A model generated the notes under the pieces. That model was not told the origin of the DNA, searched no databases, and was given only the letters and a program-made list of their open reading frames with translations. Shown in pieces: positions 22,220 through 31,131 of a DNA stretch of 64,000 nt. The first letter of the stretch is position 1. Each line of letters opens with the position of its first letter. A program made the translations under genes and the position numbers. Origin of the DNA: Candidatus Anammoxibacter sp. (GTDB taxonomy: Bacteria; Planctomycetota; Brocadiia; Brocadiales; Anammoxibacteraceae); NCBI GenBank assembly GCA_021777055.1, contig JAIQZO010000061.1, positions 1-64,000 on the forward strand, written 5' to 3'.

Positions 22220-22857
22220 CAGTGTTTCACGGTTAGTTATTTGCTTAGCATATATGTGTGAGAACATTGAGTGCCTAAAATGCTTAATATCGGCGAAAGT
22301 TAGAGAAATTTATTCATCATTAAAAAGACTCACTATTCGTTGTAAGGAATTGCACTACAAGATTTATAGAGGCTTTAAGTATCACAGTTTTGCAAGTAGG
22401 TAAAATATCATAATTTACTAGTTTTCTTCTTGTAAGGTATTGCCCTACAACATTTTTTTTTAATATTTCGTAAAATAATTTCAGACCAACCGACGAATTA
22501 AAGAATTTTGTTTAAGAACACTGATTGTTTAAGTTGATACATTCTTAGTTTGGTTCATATAAAGCATCGTTGTGGTGCATGTTACATTGCATTTTTAAGC
22601 AAGAACTTTTTCAGGTAGATGTAAAAATGCAAATAGGCAATAATTCCTTTTACATAGATATTATGCCTCTTATGGGTTTTGACTGGGGAAATTATGTTTA
22701 TTAGAGATTCTTTGAATAGGGGTTAGCAACACTACGCTTGTATCGCAATTGGGTCAGCAGCAAACTTATAGGAATAGCAGATAACCATCTAATATTGCAC
22801 AAAATGATGAAAAATTATGCGTTGCAAGGTTACGCAAATACCTAATCGGACAACGCA
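22220..22857. mobile_element. putative 640-base non-autonomous element with MITE-type inverted ends
   Basis: The left end cagtgtttcacggttagtta (22220 on) and right end gcaaatacctaatcggacaa (22833 on) match as inverted repeats at about 18 of 25 positions and resemble the right end of MITE copies A and B. The segment after the left end (22245-22290) is an inverted copy of the right part of copy B. There is no open frame inside. It could also be two separate MITE fragments; the boundaries are approximate. Confidence 0.4.
22340..22450. repeat. two short TTGTAAGG...CTACAA motifs, 90 bases apart
   Basis: Copies at 22340-22360 and 22430-22450 differ in two of 21 bases; a third is at 33074-33094 (ttgtaaggctacaccctacaa). 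Each is an imperfect palindrome. They have no obvious link to genes and look like ends of an old dispersed repeat. Confidence 0.55.
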
Positions 22858-22998
22858 GGGTAAGATTAGCTAAATGTATCTAACCTATTATTATGATAAG
22901 ACATGTTTATTATACTACTTACATGATTGATAGGCATAATGGCACTTATCGGTTTAGTTTCTTTTTATTTTTAAATAGTTGCGGAATTAATTAAAAAA

Positions 22999-23631
22999 AT
23001 GGTTATATCTGTCGTTAATCAAAAAGGTGGAACAGGGAAGACTACAGTTGCGACTAATCTGGCCGCAACATTTGCAGGGAATGATACAGATATTCTTTTG
23101 GTCGATGCAGACCCGCAGCAGTCATCATTAGACTGGCAAAAAGATAGGCCGGACAAATGCCCCCATGTGTCGGTAGTAGGATTACCATTTGCAAACCTTC
23201 ATAAAGAGTTGGGCCGTATCAAAAAGAAATACGATCTAGTAATTATTGATGGAGGAGGAAGGATTACAGCTAATGCAAGAGCTGCTGTAGCTGTCGCTGA
23301 TTTCATTATCGTCCCTGCGCTTGCAAGCAAGCCGGACGCCATGTCTACTCAGAGTTTTTTTCATGAAGTTATTGAAGACGTCGCGGCCATAAAAGGCAAG
23401 GTAGCCGGGGCCATTTTGTTCACAATGTTGAAAAGTGGAACTATTTTTAATTTGCTGGGGCAGAAGCAGATTAAAGACTTGGGGTTTCCTGTATTTGATA
23501 CCCTTATTTATAACCGTATAACCTATCAGGAAGCTATTTCTCAAGGCAAAAGCGTTTTTGAACATAAACCAAAAAGTATAGCTGCCCAGGAGATGCAAAA
23601 CCTTTATGATGAACTAAACGGTTGTATATAA
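22999..23631 (+). CDS. ParA/MinD-family partitioning ATPase
   Basis: A 210-residue ATPase with the deviant Walker A box KGGTGKTT (Lys9, Lys14), switch I LVDADPQQSSLDW and Walker B-like YDLVIIDGGG. Length and motifs fit the small stand-alone ParA group (ParA/MipZ-like) that positions plasmids, chromosome regions or protein cargo. No parB or parS partner is adjacent. The upstream element-like region and the absence of a partner suggest either an orphan cargo-positioning ATPase or a remnant of an integrated plasmid. Confidence 0.88.
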   Translation: MVISVVNQKGGTGKTTVATNLAATFAGNDTDILLVDADPQQSSLDWQKDRPDKCPHVSVVGLPFANLHKELGRIKKKYDLVIIDGGGRITANARAAVAVADFIIVPALASKPDAMSTQSFFHEVIEDVAAIKGKVAGAILFTMLKSGTIFNLLGQKQIKDLGFPVFDTLIYNRITYQEAISQGKSVFEHKPKSIAAQEMQNLYDELNGCI

Positions 23632-23730
23632 GAAATAGTGAAAACAGAATTCAGAAGAGAGAATAATGTATAGATTTGTAATCCTTTTGTCATTTAATTT
23701 ATCGTAAGAGTTCGCATCTTCTTTCTAAAT

Positions 23731-23793
23731 CCTGTCTCCTGAATTCTCTATTCCCTAAAACTACAAATATTAAGAAAAAAAGTTTTTATAAAT
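23731..23793. repeat. dispersed repeat ctcctgaattct...agtttttataaa, copy 1
   Basis: This 63-base stretch aligns with 31061-31125 (shared pieces: ctcctg, attct, tattc, aaaactacaaa, agtttttataaa). A shorter relative with cctgaattctgcattcccaa is at 48042-48064. Here it lies just before the pycA start and may contribute its leader. Confidence 0.5.
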
Positions 23794-23817
23794 TAATACT
23801 GAATAAAATATATAAAC

Positions 23818-25275
23818 ATGAAAGATAAGATACAAAAACTGTTAATTGCCAACCGAGGAGCCTCTGCGGTTAGGATTATTCATACCTGTAGGGATAGAAA
23901 GATAGATGCCATTTCTGTTTTTAGCAGCGCTGACCGTATGGCGCACCATGTATTCATGTCGGAATCCGCTATACATATTGGCGAACCACCTCCCGCTGAA
24001 TCTTATTTAAATATGGAGAACATCATTAGTGCTGCAAAAAAGGCTAATGCGGATGCTATTCACCCCGGTTGGGGATTTCTGGCAGAAAACCATGAATTTG
24101 CACAACTGGTTGTTGATTCAGGCTTTATCTGGGTAGGGCCTTCTCCAAAAGTAATAGAATTAATGGGTAATAAGGCGGACGCAAAAAAGATAGCTAATGA
24201 AGCAAATGTTCCTACCGTTCCCGGAATAGATAACGTGAATTCAACAGAAGAAGTCAGAAAATGGATGGAGAAGACAAAGGTAAAGTTACCCATACTGATT
24301 AAAGCTGCTGCAGGAGGCGGCGGTAAAGGTATGGAAAGGGTTGATAAAATTGAAGATTTAGAGCAAGCATTTGAAAAGGTTAAATCTGAAGGTGCCAAGT
24401 CATTTGGTGACGATACTGTTATTACTGAAAAATATATTAAGAACGGTAAACACATAGAGGTGCAGATAGTTGCAGATCAACACTGTAATATTGTCCACCT
24501 TTTCGATCGTGAATGCACTATTCAGAGAAGAAACCAAAAGATTATAGAAGAAGCACCCTCGTCGGCCCTTGATGATAATCTCCGGGAAAAATTGTTTGCC
24601 ACCGCTATCAGACTGATGCGCAAAATAGGGTATTCTTCGGCCGGCACAGTGGAATTTCTTTTTGACCAGGATACAAAAGAGTTCTACTTTCTTGAAGTAA
24701 ATACACGTTTACAGGTGGAACACGGGATTACCGAACTGATTACAGGACGAGATATTGTTGGTGTAATGCTGGATGTTGCACTAGGGAAAAGACTTCCATT
24801 TAAACAGCCGGATATTAAGCTTAACAGGTACGCTATGGAGGTCAGAATCAACGCAGAAGATCCGAAAACCTTTAACCCATCTTTTGGAACAATAACCAGG
24901 CTTAAATTTCCACAAGGGCCAAATGTTCGTGTTATATCAGGAGTGTATGAAGGTGCGGATATCCCACCTTACTATGACTCCCTTTTGTCATTGCTTATGA
25001 CTGCAGGCCAGGATAGGATAGGTGCAATCAAGGCCATGGAACACGCCCTGGGAAAAAGTATTAGGATTGAGGGTATAAAGACAATTGCACCTCTACTTTT
25101 AAGTATTATTCAGCATAAGCTGTTCCTGTCCGGGCGGTTTACAACAGATTTTATAGAAGATAACTTAACGGACCTTATCTCCACAATTAAAGTAACATCC
25201 GGTGAAGATGAAGCACTAAAGATTGCAAGATACCTGGCTGAGCGTTCATCATTGGGGCCTACGGTAAAAATGTGA
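23818..25275 (+). CDS. pycA: biotin carboxylase subunit (pyruvate carboxylase subunit A / AccC family)
   Basis: A 485-residue biotin carboxylase. The N-terminal domain is KLLIANRGASAVRIIHTCRD. The ATP-grasp glycine loop is AAAGGGGKGM (163-172). HPGWGFLAEN takes the place of the usual HPGYGFLSEN. The catalytic strand is EVNTRLQVEHG (293 on). It carboxylates biotin with bicarbonate and ATP. The biotin carrier and carboxyltransferase are encoded 88 bases downstream (25364-27394), so the pair forms a two-subunit pyruvate carboxylase-like enzyme that would replenish oxaloacetate. Without that neighbour it would be called AccC. Confidence 0.85.
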   Translation: MKDKIQKLLIANRGASAVRIIHTCRDRKIDAISVFSSADRMAHHVFMSESAIHIGEPPPAESYLNMENIISAAKKANADAIHPGWGFLAENHEFAQLVVDSGFIWVGPSPKVIELMGNKADAKKIANEANVPTVPGIDNVNSTEEVRKWMEKTKVKLPILIKAAAGGGGKGMERVDKIEDLEQAFEKVKSEGAKSFGDDTVITEKYIKNGKHIEVQIVADQHCNIVHLFDRECTIQRRNQKIIEEAPSSALDDNLREKLFATAIRLMRKIGYSSAGTVEFLFDQDTKEFYFLEVNTRLQVEHGITELITGRDIVGVMLDVALGKRLPFKQPDIKLNRYAMEVRINAEDPKTFNPSFGTITRLKFPQGPNVRVISGVYEGADIPPYYDSLLSLLMTAGQDRIGAIKAMEHALGKSIRIEGIKTIAPLLLSIIQHKLFLSGRFTTDFIEDNLTDLISTIKVTSGEDEALKIARYLAERSSLGPTVKM

Positions 25276-25363
25276 ATATTCAATTAAAATGAGACCTTTT
25301 TTGGATATATTGTGAGTAAGCTTAGTACATTTTACAATTAATTTATTACAATTTGGATGGAAT

Positions 25364-27394
25364 ATGGAGAGAAACATAATCTTTAAACCAGGAATGACTC
25401 CTCGAGAGTTGGTCAGGAGCGCACTTTCGTTACCCGGAATAGCAGTAACGTCTACAGGCATGAGAGATGCTGGTCAATCTGATTTTAAAAATCGTATTAG
25501 AATTATAGACCTCGCAAGTCTTGCCCCTTTCTATAATGAAATGGGACTCTTTAGTGCAGAATGCCATGGTGGAGCCAGATGGCATGTGGGGATAATGAAC
25601 CGGAGAGAGGATCCGTTTGAAGAGATATCTATACTCCGTGAACGGATGCCGGGAGTGCTTCTTCAGACCTTGGTTCGTGAGACAAATATGTGGGGGTACA
25701 GGCCATATCCAAAGAATATTATTGAATATGCGGTAGATAAGGTAGACATAGATGTTTGGCGCTGTTTTTCTTTTCTGAATGACATAAGAAATATGCGTAC
25801 TGTAATGGAAACAGTGATGAACAAGGGAAAGCTTTTTGAACCATCCATATCATTCACCCAGGTTAATTGGGCAACTAATGAATACTACCTTGGTGTTGTT
25901 AAAGATATTGTTGAACTTTGTGGAGGTGTGGAGGAGATAATCCTATGCATTAAGGATATGGCTGGTGTCGGCAGTCCGAAAAGGATTGGTAATCTGTTTG
26001 ATGCAATAAAGCAAAAATATCCTGATCTGGTAATACAGTATCATCGTCATATAACAGACGGACTGGCGTTACCTGCAATCTTAGCTGCCGCCCAGAATGG
26101 CGCAAAGATAATTGATGCAGAGGAAGACTCCTTGACCCGTTTCTACGGACAAGCTCCCATATTAGGAGTGAAAGCCTACCTGGAAGAGTTTGGTATCAGC
26201 ACAAACCTAAACGGTAATGCGGTAAAAGGTGCAGTTCAAAAAGTCAGGGATTGGATCGGCCACTACGATTGGGCAGAATCTCCGTTTAAGGGTTCCGATT
26301 ACAATGTGACAACTCACAGGATGCCTGGCGGAGCATTTCCAAGCTCTTTTGAACAAGCTGAAAACGGCGGATTTCTGAATCTCATGCCATATATTCTGGA
26401 AATGATGTCACTCTACAACAAAGTAATAAAATATTTTGATGTTACACCTGGATCCCAGATAACCTGGGTTACCTGCAGTGGAATCATTAACAGGTATTCC
26501 CTTGAAGGAGGTATTGGGTCGGTTAAACATATTATTGAATTGTTTAACAAGTTTGTAAACGAGAATAATCAAGATCTTAATTCCATGAACGAGGAGGAGC
26601 AAGATGAACTTTTTGCCCTTTTTAAGAGCGCTCCTGAAGATTTCAGACAACTCATTTTGGGAAGTTATGGAAAACTGCCAATGGGATGGCCTAAGGACTG
26701 GGTATACAAAAGTACATTTGGCAGTGAATGGGAAGATAAGATTAAGGAACGAAAGGATCTCTCCCCCATTGATTCATTAGATGATGAAGATATTGAACTT
26801 TTGCGTGCGAACCTTGAGGATGCAATAGGACGTAAGTCAACGGAAGAGGAGCTGATTCTCTATCTAATGCACCCAAAAGATACCCTCGGGTATATTACAT
26901 TTAGAGAAAAATACGGAAAGACACCTTTAGTTATTCCCACAAATGAGTGGATAAACGGTTTTCAGAAAACGGAAGACAATGTCGAATTTGAATTCCAGGG
27001 AAAACCATACCGCATTGAGTTGGTATCTGTAGGTGCAGAGCACTCAGGTGTGATCCACACCGTAATTAAATGTAACAACAAGATCAGAGTATACCAAGTA
27101 AACACGGAACGGGCAAAGAAAATAGAGATACGTACAGCAAAAGGCCCTAATGATGTAGGTGCCCCGATAAATGGCAATCTCTGGAGAATAGGGAACGCAA
27201 AAAGAGGTGCACTTAAGGTGGGTGACATTGTACACAAAGGGGAAGAGATTGCAAACCTGGAAGCAATGAAAATGGAAAACGTCGTGGTATCACCCCAGGA
27301 TGGATGCATTAAGGAGATATGCGCTAAACTTAATGATAGTGTTCAGGAGGGGCAACTGCTTTTCATTGTGGGAGATTGTGACCATAAGGCATAG
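25364..27394 (+). CDS. pycB: biotinylated carboxyltransferase subunit (PycB/OadA-like), divergent active site
   Basis: A 676-residue carboxyltransferase with a C-terminal biotinyl domain (EAMKMEN, biotin on Lys636; GAPINGNLW before it). The TIM-barrel metal-site residues include IKDMAG (Lys197, carbamylated in the family) and HRH (227-229). The first conserved stretch, normally DTTxRDAHQS, here reads STGMRDAGQS (30-39), so the metal-binding Asp is replaced by Ser30. A long middle section (PC tetramerisation/allosteric-like, about 300-540) links the domains. With PycA upstream it should carboxylate pyruvate or a related 2-oxo acid. The substitution leaves substrate and metal use open. Confidence 0.82.
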   Translation: MERNIIFKPGMTPRELVRSALSLPGIAVTSTGMRDAGQSDFKNRIRIIDLASLAPFYNEMGLFSAECHGGARWHVGIMNRREDPFEEISILRERMPGVLLQTLVRETNMWGYRPYPKNIIEYAVDKVDIDVWRCFSFLNDIRNMRTVMETVMNKGKLFEPSISFTQVNWATNEYYLGVVKDIVELCGGVEEIILCIKDMAGVGSPKRIGNLFDAIKQKYPDLVIQYHRHITDGLALPAILAAAQNGAKIIDAEEDSLTRFYGQAPILGVKAYLEEFGISTNLNGNAVKGAVQKVRDWIGHYDWAESPFKGSDYNVTTHRMPGGAFPSSFEQAENGGFLNLMPYILEMMSLYNKVIKYFDVTPGSQITWVTCSGIINRYSLEGGIGSVKHIIELFNKFVNENNQDLNSMNEEEQDELFALFKSAPEDFRQLILGSYGKLPMGWPKDWVYKSTFGSEWEDKIKERKDLSPIDSLDDEDIELLRANLEDAIGRKSTEEELILYLMHPKDTLGYITFREKYGKTPLVIPTNEWINGFQKTEDNVEFEFQGKPYRIELVSVGAEHSGVIHTVIKCNNKIRVYQVNTERAKKIEIRTAKGPNDVGAPINGNLWRIGNAKRGALKVGDIVHKGEEIANLEAMKMENVVVSPQDGCIKEICAKLNDSVQEGQLLFIVGDCDHKA

Positions 27395-27416
27395 AATTGT
27401 AGCAGATACTTATGTT

Positions 27417-27457
27417 AAACGTTTAGTAGCAGTCTGTAAGACTGCTACTAAACGTTT
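27417..27457. terminator. perfect 19-base hairpin between convergent genes
   Basis: Arms 27417-27435 and 27439-27457 are exact complements around a 3-base loop. It lies 22 bases after the pycB stop and 44 bases beyond the end of the convergent helicase gene. It could terminate both transcripts. Only a short T-rich stretch follows on the plus strand, so intrinsic termination strength is uncertain. Confidence 0.7.
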
Positions 27458-27501
27458 CTTATACAGCAATTACACCTTCTGGTTTTTCGAAAAACCTTAC
27501 C

Positions 27502-29568
27502 TTATTTCTCTTTTGAAAGTTTCACATATTCATCGTTATTTCTCTTTAGACCTGCTTCATATAGAAAAAGTGATGGTTGAAATTTCAACTTTTTTATTCT
27601 ATCTTCCTTCGCATACGAAAGCCATAATCTATCTTTTGCCCTTGTTACCGCCACATAAAACAGTCTTCTCTCCTCATCAATACTGCCACCCTTGCTCGCC
27701 AATTTTCTATTTGGAAAACGACCATCCATTAGATCTAGGATATAAACATCCTTAAATTCCAAACCTTTACTGGCATGAACAGTTAAAAGGTTAACTCCAT
27801 CACCTTTTGAAAGTTCACTTGAACCAAGAATCATTGCATTAAGAAAACGCTGATTATCGGTATGGTTTTTCGTAAGTTTTTTTATAAGTATTACTCTTCT
27901 TTCTATGTTTAAAAGTGCCTTCTTCTTTAAATCTGCATCTACACTTCTGTCTTTCTTTAGCGCCCTACTGGTAGATAACATTTCTATTATATATTTATAG
28001 ATATTTGAATCGCTTATCGCCTCAACCATAGCAAGCGGTTCTTTAATCTTGTTTACTTTTTTATATAAGATGCAAAAGTCATTTAAAAATATGGCGCTTT
28101 CATCCGTGAATTTCGGATGCTTAAGTATAGGGTTTTCTAAAACCGTTTCATCCAGGCCAAGATGTGCAAATTTTGATACGCATTCTAAATCAACAAAGTC
28201 ATCAAAAAGGGCAAGTTGGTAGTTCACTTTTCTTTTCTCAAACGGATTTTTGATACTGGTGTCTGGTTTCAGTATTCCCCAATAAGCAGAACCTTGCCCC
28301 ATCCTTTTTAGTCCTTCAAAAATGTCTTTTGCCGTGGCACTGCCTATACCTTTTGCATATTCAAATATATGAATAAAAGCCATCATATCTTTTGGGTTTA
28401 CAAAAAATGCATACATATCAAATAGAGCTTTTACCTCTTTAGCATCAAAAAAACTTTTGCCACCTTTTCTTTTGCAAGATATGCCAAGCTCCCTTAAACT
28501 TGCCTCCATACCATCAGCAGATGAATTATTTCTAAATATTACAGCCACATCATCATAATTTATCGTATTTCTTTTTATCTTAAGGGATACTGAACGATAC
28601 TGCTCAAAAAGTTCATCAAACTCTAACAGTGCAGGCCTCTCAGGTTTATCTTTTCGTACAACCTCCAACTCTTTCGGATATATTCTGTCGTTGAACTTTA
28701 TAACCCTATCTGCCAATGAGAGGATCAGACCAGTAGATCTATAGTTCTTTTTAAGTGTAAATACAGAAGCATCTGCGAATTTCTTTGAGAAAGAGCCAAT
28801 AAGATTTATGTTTGCCCCATTAAAGGCATAAATACTCTGATCATAATCTCCAACACAAAAGAGCGAAGATGGTTCAATCTTGTCTAATAGTGAACCTTGA
28901 AGAGAATTTGTATCCTGATACTCGTCTACCAGAACCTCCTTAAAATTTACAAATATCTCTTTATTTAAAAGTTCCTTTGTTTTTATCAGCAAGTCATTAA
29001 AGTTAATATATCCATACCTATCTTTCATTCTCTCATATTCTTTTGCAATATCTTCGTAAATATCACAAAAGCATTCATGGTCAGGACGGTTATTGTACAT
29101 CCAGTCGCCAAAACAGAGTTCCAGTTCTGTATTTTGATAAAATGAATAAGTATCATAAAGGAAATTAGCTGAGTATTCCGTCATTTCATAATGAAGCTTT
29201 TTAAATTCACGTTTTTCATAGATACTTCTAAAAAGGGTCTTAAGCTCAGTGGGCTGTTTTAATAAAATGGCCGGATTATGTCTCTTTAGAAGTTTATAAC
29301 AAATGGCATGAAAGGTCCCTGCTTCGATTTTTGAAGCAATCTTCTGGGAAAAGAGAGTTGATAATCTACTTATCATCTCAGCCGCTGCTTTATTTGTAAA
29401 TGTTAACAGCAAGATTTCTTCTGGCGCAACATTAGAATTAAGAAGATGTGCTATTCTTCCTACTATTGTTGATGTCTTTCCTGTTCCAGCAGAGGCTATA
29501 ACTATGTTGTGGCCAAATCTGGCAGTCGCCGCACCTAGTTGCTCTTCGTTTAATAGACTTAATGGCAT
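27502..29568 (-). CDS. UvrD/Rep/PcrA-family DNA helicase
   Basis: A 688-residue superfamily 1A helicase. Motif I is ASAGTGKTSTI (25-35), motif Ia LLLTFTNKAAAEM, motif II VLVDEYQDTNSLQ, motif III VGDYDQSIYAFNGA, motif IV region LKKNYRST, motif V LLTVHASKGLEF and motif VI YVAVTRAKDRLWLSY. It unwinds DNA 3' to 5' in repair or replication restart. The starting QLGAATA replaces the more common QxxA Q-motif wording but keeps the Gln. It is a single gene on the minus strand, facing pycB. Confidence 0.92.
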   Translation of the reverse strand: MPLSLLNEEQLGAATARFGHNIVIASAGTGKTSTIVGRIAHLLNSNVAPEEILLLTFTNKAAAEMISRLSTLFSQKIASKIEAGTFHAICYKLLKRHNPAILLKQPTELKTLFRSIYEKREFKKLHYEMTEYSANFLYDTYSFYQNTELELCFGDWMYNNRPDHECFCDIYEDIAKEYERMKDRYGYINFNDLLIKTKELLNKEIFVNFKEVLVDEYQDTNSLQGSLLDKIEPSSLFCVGDYDQSIYAFNGANINLIGSFSKKFADASVFTLKKNYRSTGLILSLADRVIKFNDRIYPKELEVVRKDKPERPALLEFDELFEQYRSVSLKIKRNTINYDDVAVIFRNNSSADGMEASLRELGISCKRKGGKSFFDAKEVKALFDMYAFFVNPKDMMAFIHIFEYAKGIGSATAKDIFEGLKRMGQGSAYWGILKPDTSIKNPFEKRKVNYQLALFDDFVDLECVSKFAHLGLDETVLENPILKHPKFTDESAIFLNDFCILYKKVNKIKEPLAMVEAISDSNIYKYIIEMLSTSRALKKDRSVDADLKKKALLNIERRVILIKKLTKNHTDNQRFLNAMILGSSELSKGDGVNLLTVHASKGLEFKDVYILDLMDGRFPNRKLASKGGSIDEERRLFYVAVTRAKDRLWLSYAKEDRIKKLKFQPSLFLYEAGLKRNNDEYVKLSKEK

Positions 29569-30099
29569 TTCTATTTTTAATTATTTATATTAGGAGGTGT
29601 AAAGAATTCACCCATTGGGTGAATTCTAGTATAACATGCATACTTGCCAGTTATAACTATTTGTATATTGTTAAATGCACTTAATTTAAGTTATGTTAAT
29701 ATTTAACTTAAACAAAACAGGATATCTTTAACTGTGATACAATGGGAGGAATTAAATATAATAATACTAGGAATCTCAGACTCTGACATGGTCTATTTTC
29801 TAGCATAAACTCTTATACTCAAATCAGTTGAAACGGATGTTACAATCCGTTTACTAATCTACTATCAGTAAAACAGGCAGTAAAATAGGAATCGATGGTT
29901 ATCGAAACATGGTTTGTTAAAGATGCAATTTATAATCATCTGAAATGTAAAATATGACGAGAAGAAGAAATCTTTAGGCTTTCGTATGCTAGAACAATAA
30001 ACAGAAAAATGCAACAGAAAAAAGTGGATATTATGGTATTGATACCTTAAATATAAGGACAGGTGAGAGTAATTATAAACGTGTAAGTAAAAAAAATAT
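29569..30099. other. intergenic region with an 11-base-pair hairpin
   Basis: No credible gene in 530 bases; the 83-codon minus-strand frame across 29865-30116 is low-complexity and aromatic. A perfect hairpin with 11-base arms (29603-29613, 29617-29627; core gaattcaccc att gggtgaattc) lies 35 bases upstream of the helicase start. It could be an operator for that gene or a terminator for dapF, though it is 470 bases from the dapF stop. Confidence 0.5.
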
Positions 30100-30864
30100 T
30101 TATAACTCTCCTTCAAAAACAGTCGTAGCGGAACCAGTCATAAAGACACTGTTGTCTTTGAGTTCTATCTGCAGATCTCCTCCCCTTAAATGAATGGTTG
30201 CTTTTCGATCACACTTATTTTGAGATACGGTTGCAACTAAAGATGCGCATGCTCCTGTACCACAAGCAAGAGTAGCCCCCGCCCCTCGTTCCCAGACCTT
30301 GACATCAAGTTCATTAGGAGAGATAATCTTGATAAATTCTACATTTGTACGGTTAGGAAATTGAGGATCATTTTCTATAACGCTACCTTCAGCCATCCAA
30401 TCAAAATCAAAATCATCAACAAAAATTGTAGCGTGTGGATTGCCCATATCTACTTTAATTACATTGTACGATCTATTGTTAACATTAACCGTTATCTTAG
30501 ATTCTAACCTTCCTTCACCCATATCAACTTTATAGTTGTTGCCAACCTGTTCAATAGTCATTACTCCGGCGAGAGTGTTAATCTTAACAGGAGTTGTTGC
30601 CATGTTTTTATCAATAACGTACTTAGCAACACAACGTATCCCATTACCACACATTTCAGCTTCAGAACCATCTGCGTTTATAAGACGCATCATGGCATCC
30701 GCTTTCTTTGATCTCTCAATTAATAAAATACCGTCAGCACCTATACCTTTATTACGATCACACTGTTTTCTTGCAAGTTCGCAAAAGTTAGCATCATAGT
30801 CATTGTTGATTCTGTCAACAACTATAAAATCATTTCCAATTCCGTGCATCTTTGTAAATTTCAT
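30100..30864 (-). CDS. dapF: diaminopimelate epimerase
   Basis: A 254-residue enzyme converting LL- to meso-diaminopimelate for peptidoglycan and lysine. The two catalytic cysteines lie in EMCGNGIRC (Cys72) and TLACGTGACAS (Cys201). The start MKFTKMHGIGNDFIVVD is canonical. It is slightly shorter than most homologues (270-280). dapL lies 267 bases upstream on the same strand, so together they supply the aminotransferase (DapL) route to meso-diaminopimelate. They may be one transcript with a hairpin at 30918-30935 between them. Confidence 0.95.
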   Translation of the reverse strand: MKFTKMHGIGNDFIVVDRINNDYDANFCELARKQCDRNKGIGADGILLIERSKKADAMMRLINADGSEAEMCGNGIRCVAKYVIDKNMATTPVKINTLAGVMTIEQVGNNYKVDMGEGRLESKITVNVNNRSYNVIKVDMGNPHATIFVDDFDFDWMAEGSVIENDPQFPNRTNVEFIKIISPNELDVKVWERGAGATLACGTGACASLVATVSQNKCDRKATIHLRGGDLQIELKDNSVFMTGSATTVFEGEL

Positions 30865-30917
30865 ACAAATTCCTCTACTTTGCGTATATTACACACCCCG
30901 TCTGCTTACGCCGACAC

Positions 30918-30935
30918 CCCCTCTTTCTAGAGGGG
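30918..30935. repeat. short hairpin in the dapL-dapF gap
   Basis: Arms cccctct (30918-30924) and agagggg (30929-30935) enclose ttct. It lies 54 bases before the dapF start on the minus strand. It may modulate read-through from dapL or be an RNA-processing site; no poly-T follows on the minus strand. Confidence 0.45.
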
Positions 30936-31060
30936 ATTATATAGCGCACATCTTATAAAACTTTAAAGCCCCTCCCCTATAATATGGGAGAATTTAGAAT
31001 TATTGATGGGTTCGCTATCGCTTAACCCCTCCTACATTTCTGAAGTATGTTTTCTTTTGT

Positions 31061-31125
31061 TCAGACTCCTGTATTCTGTATTCAACAAAAACTACAAAAT
31101 CTTTAAAAAAAGGAGTTTTTATAAA
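31061..31125. repeat. dispersed repeat, copy 2 of the 23731-23793 family
   Basis: It aligns over about 63 bases with the copy before pycA and shares the aaaactacaaa and agtttttataaa segments exactly. The bases before it (30996-31038, gaattattgatggg...ttaacccctcctacatttct) resemble 42965-43010, so the repeat unit may be longer. It lies directly downstream of dapL. Confidence 0.5.
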
Positions 31126-31131
31126 ACAAAC

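Larger units (their letters stand above)
22112..22998. other. long intergenic region occupied by a MITE-ended element
   Basis: About 890 bases with no credible frame. MITE-type ends face outward in inverted orientation at 22220-22244 and 22833-22857. The interior includes two copies of ttgtaaggnattgcnctaca (22340-22360, 22430-22450). The bases just before parA hold no clear promoter. This is probably a non-autonomous element carrying unrelated filler sequence. Confidence 0.5.

Noticed and set aside
29865-30116. 83-codon minus-strand frame
   Set aside because: It is rich in Tyr/Phe/Ser as expected of translated AT-rich noncoding DNA, with no ribosome binding site, and overlaps the dapF end.
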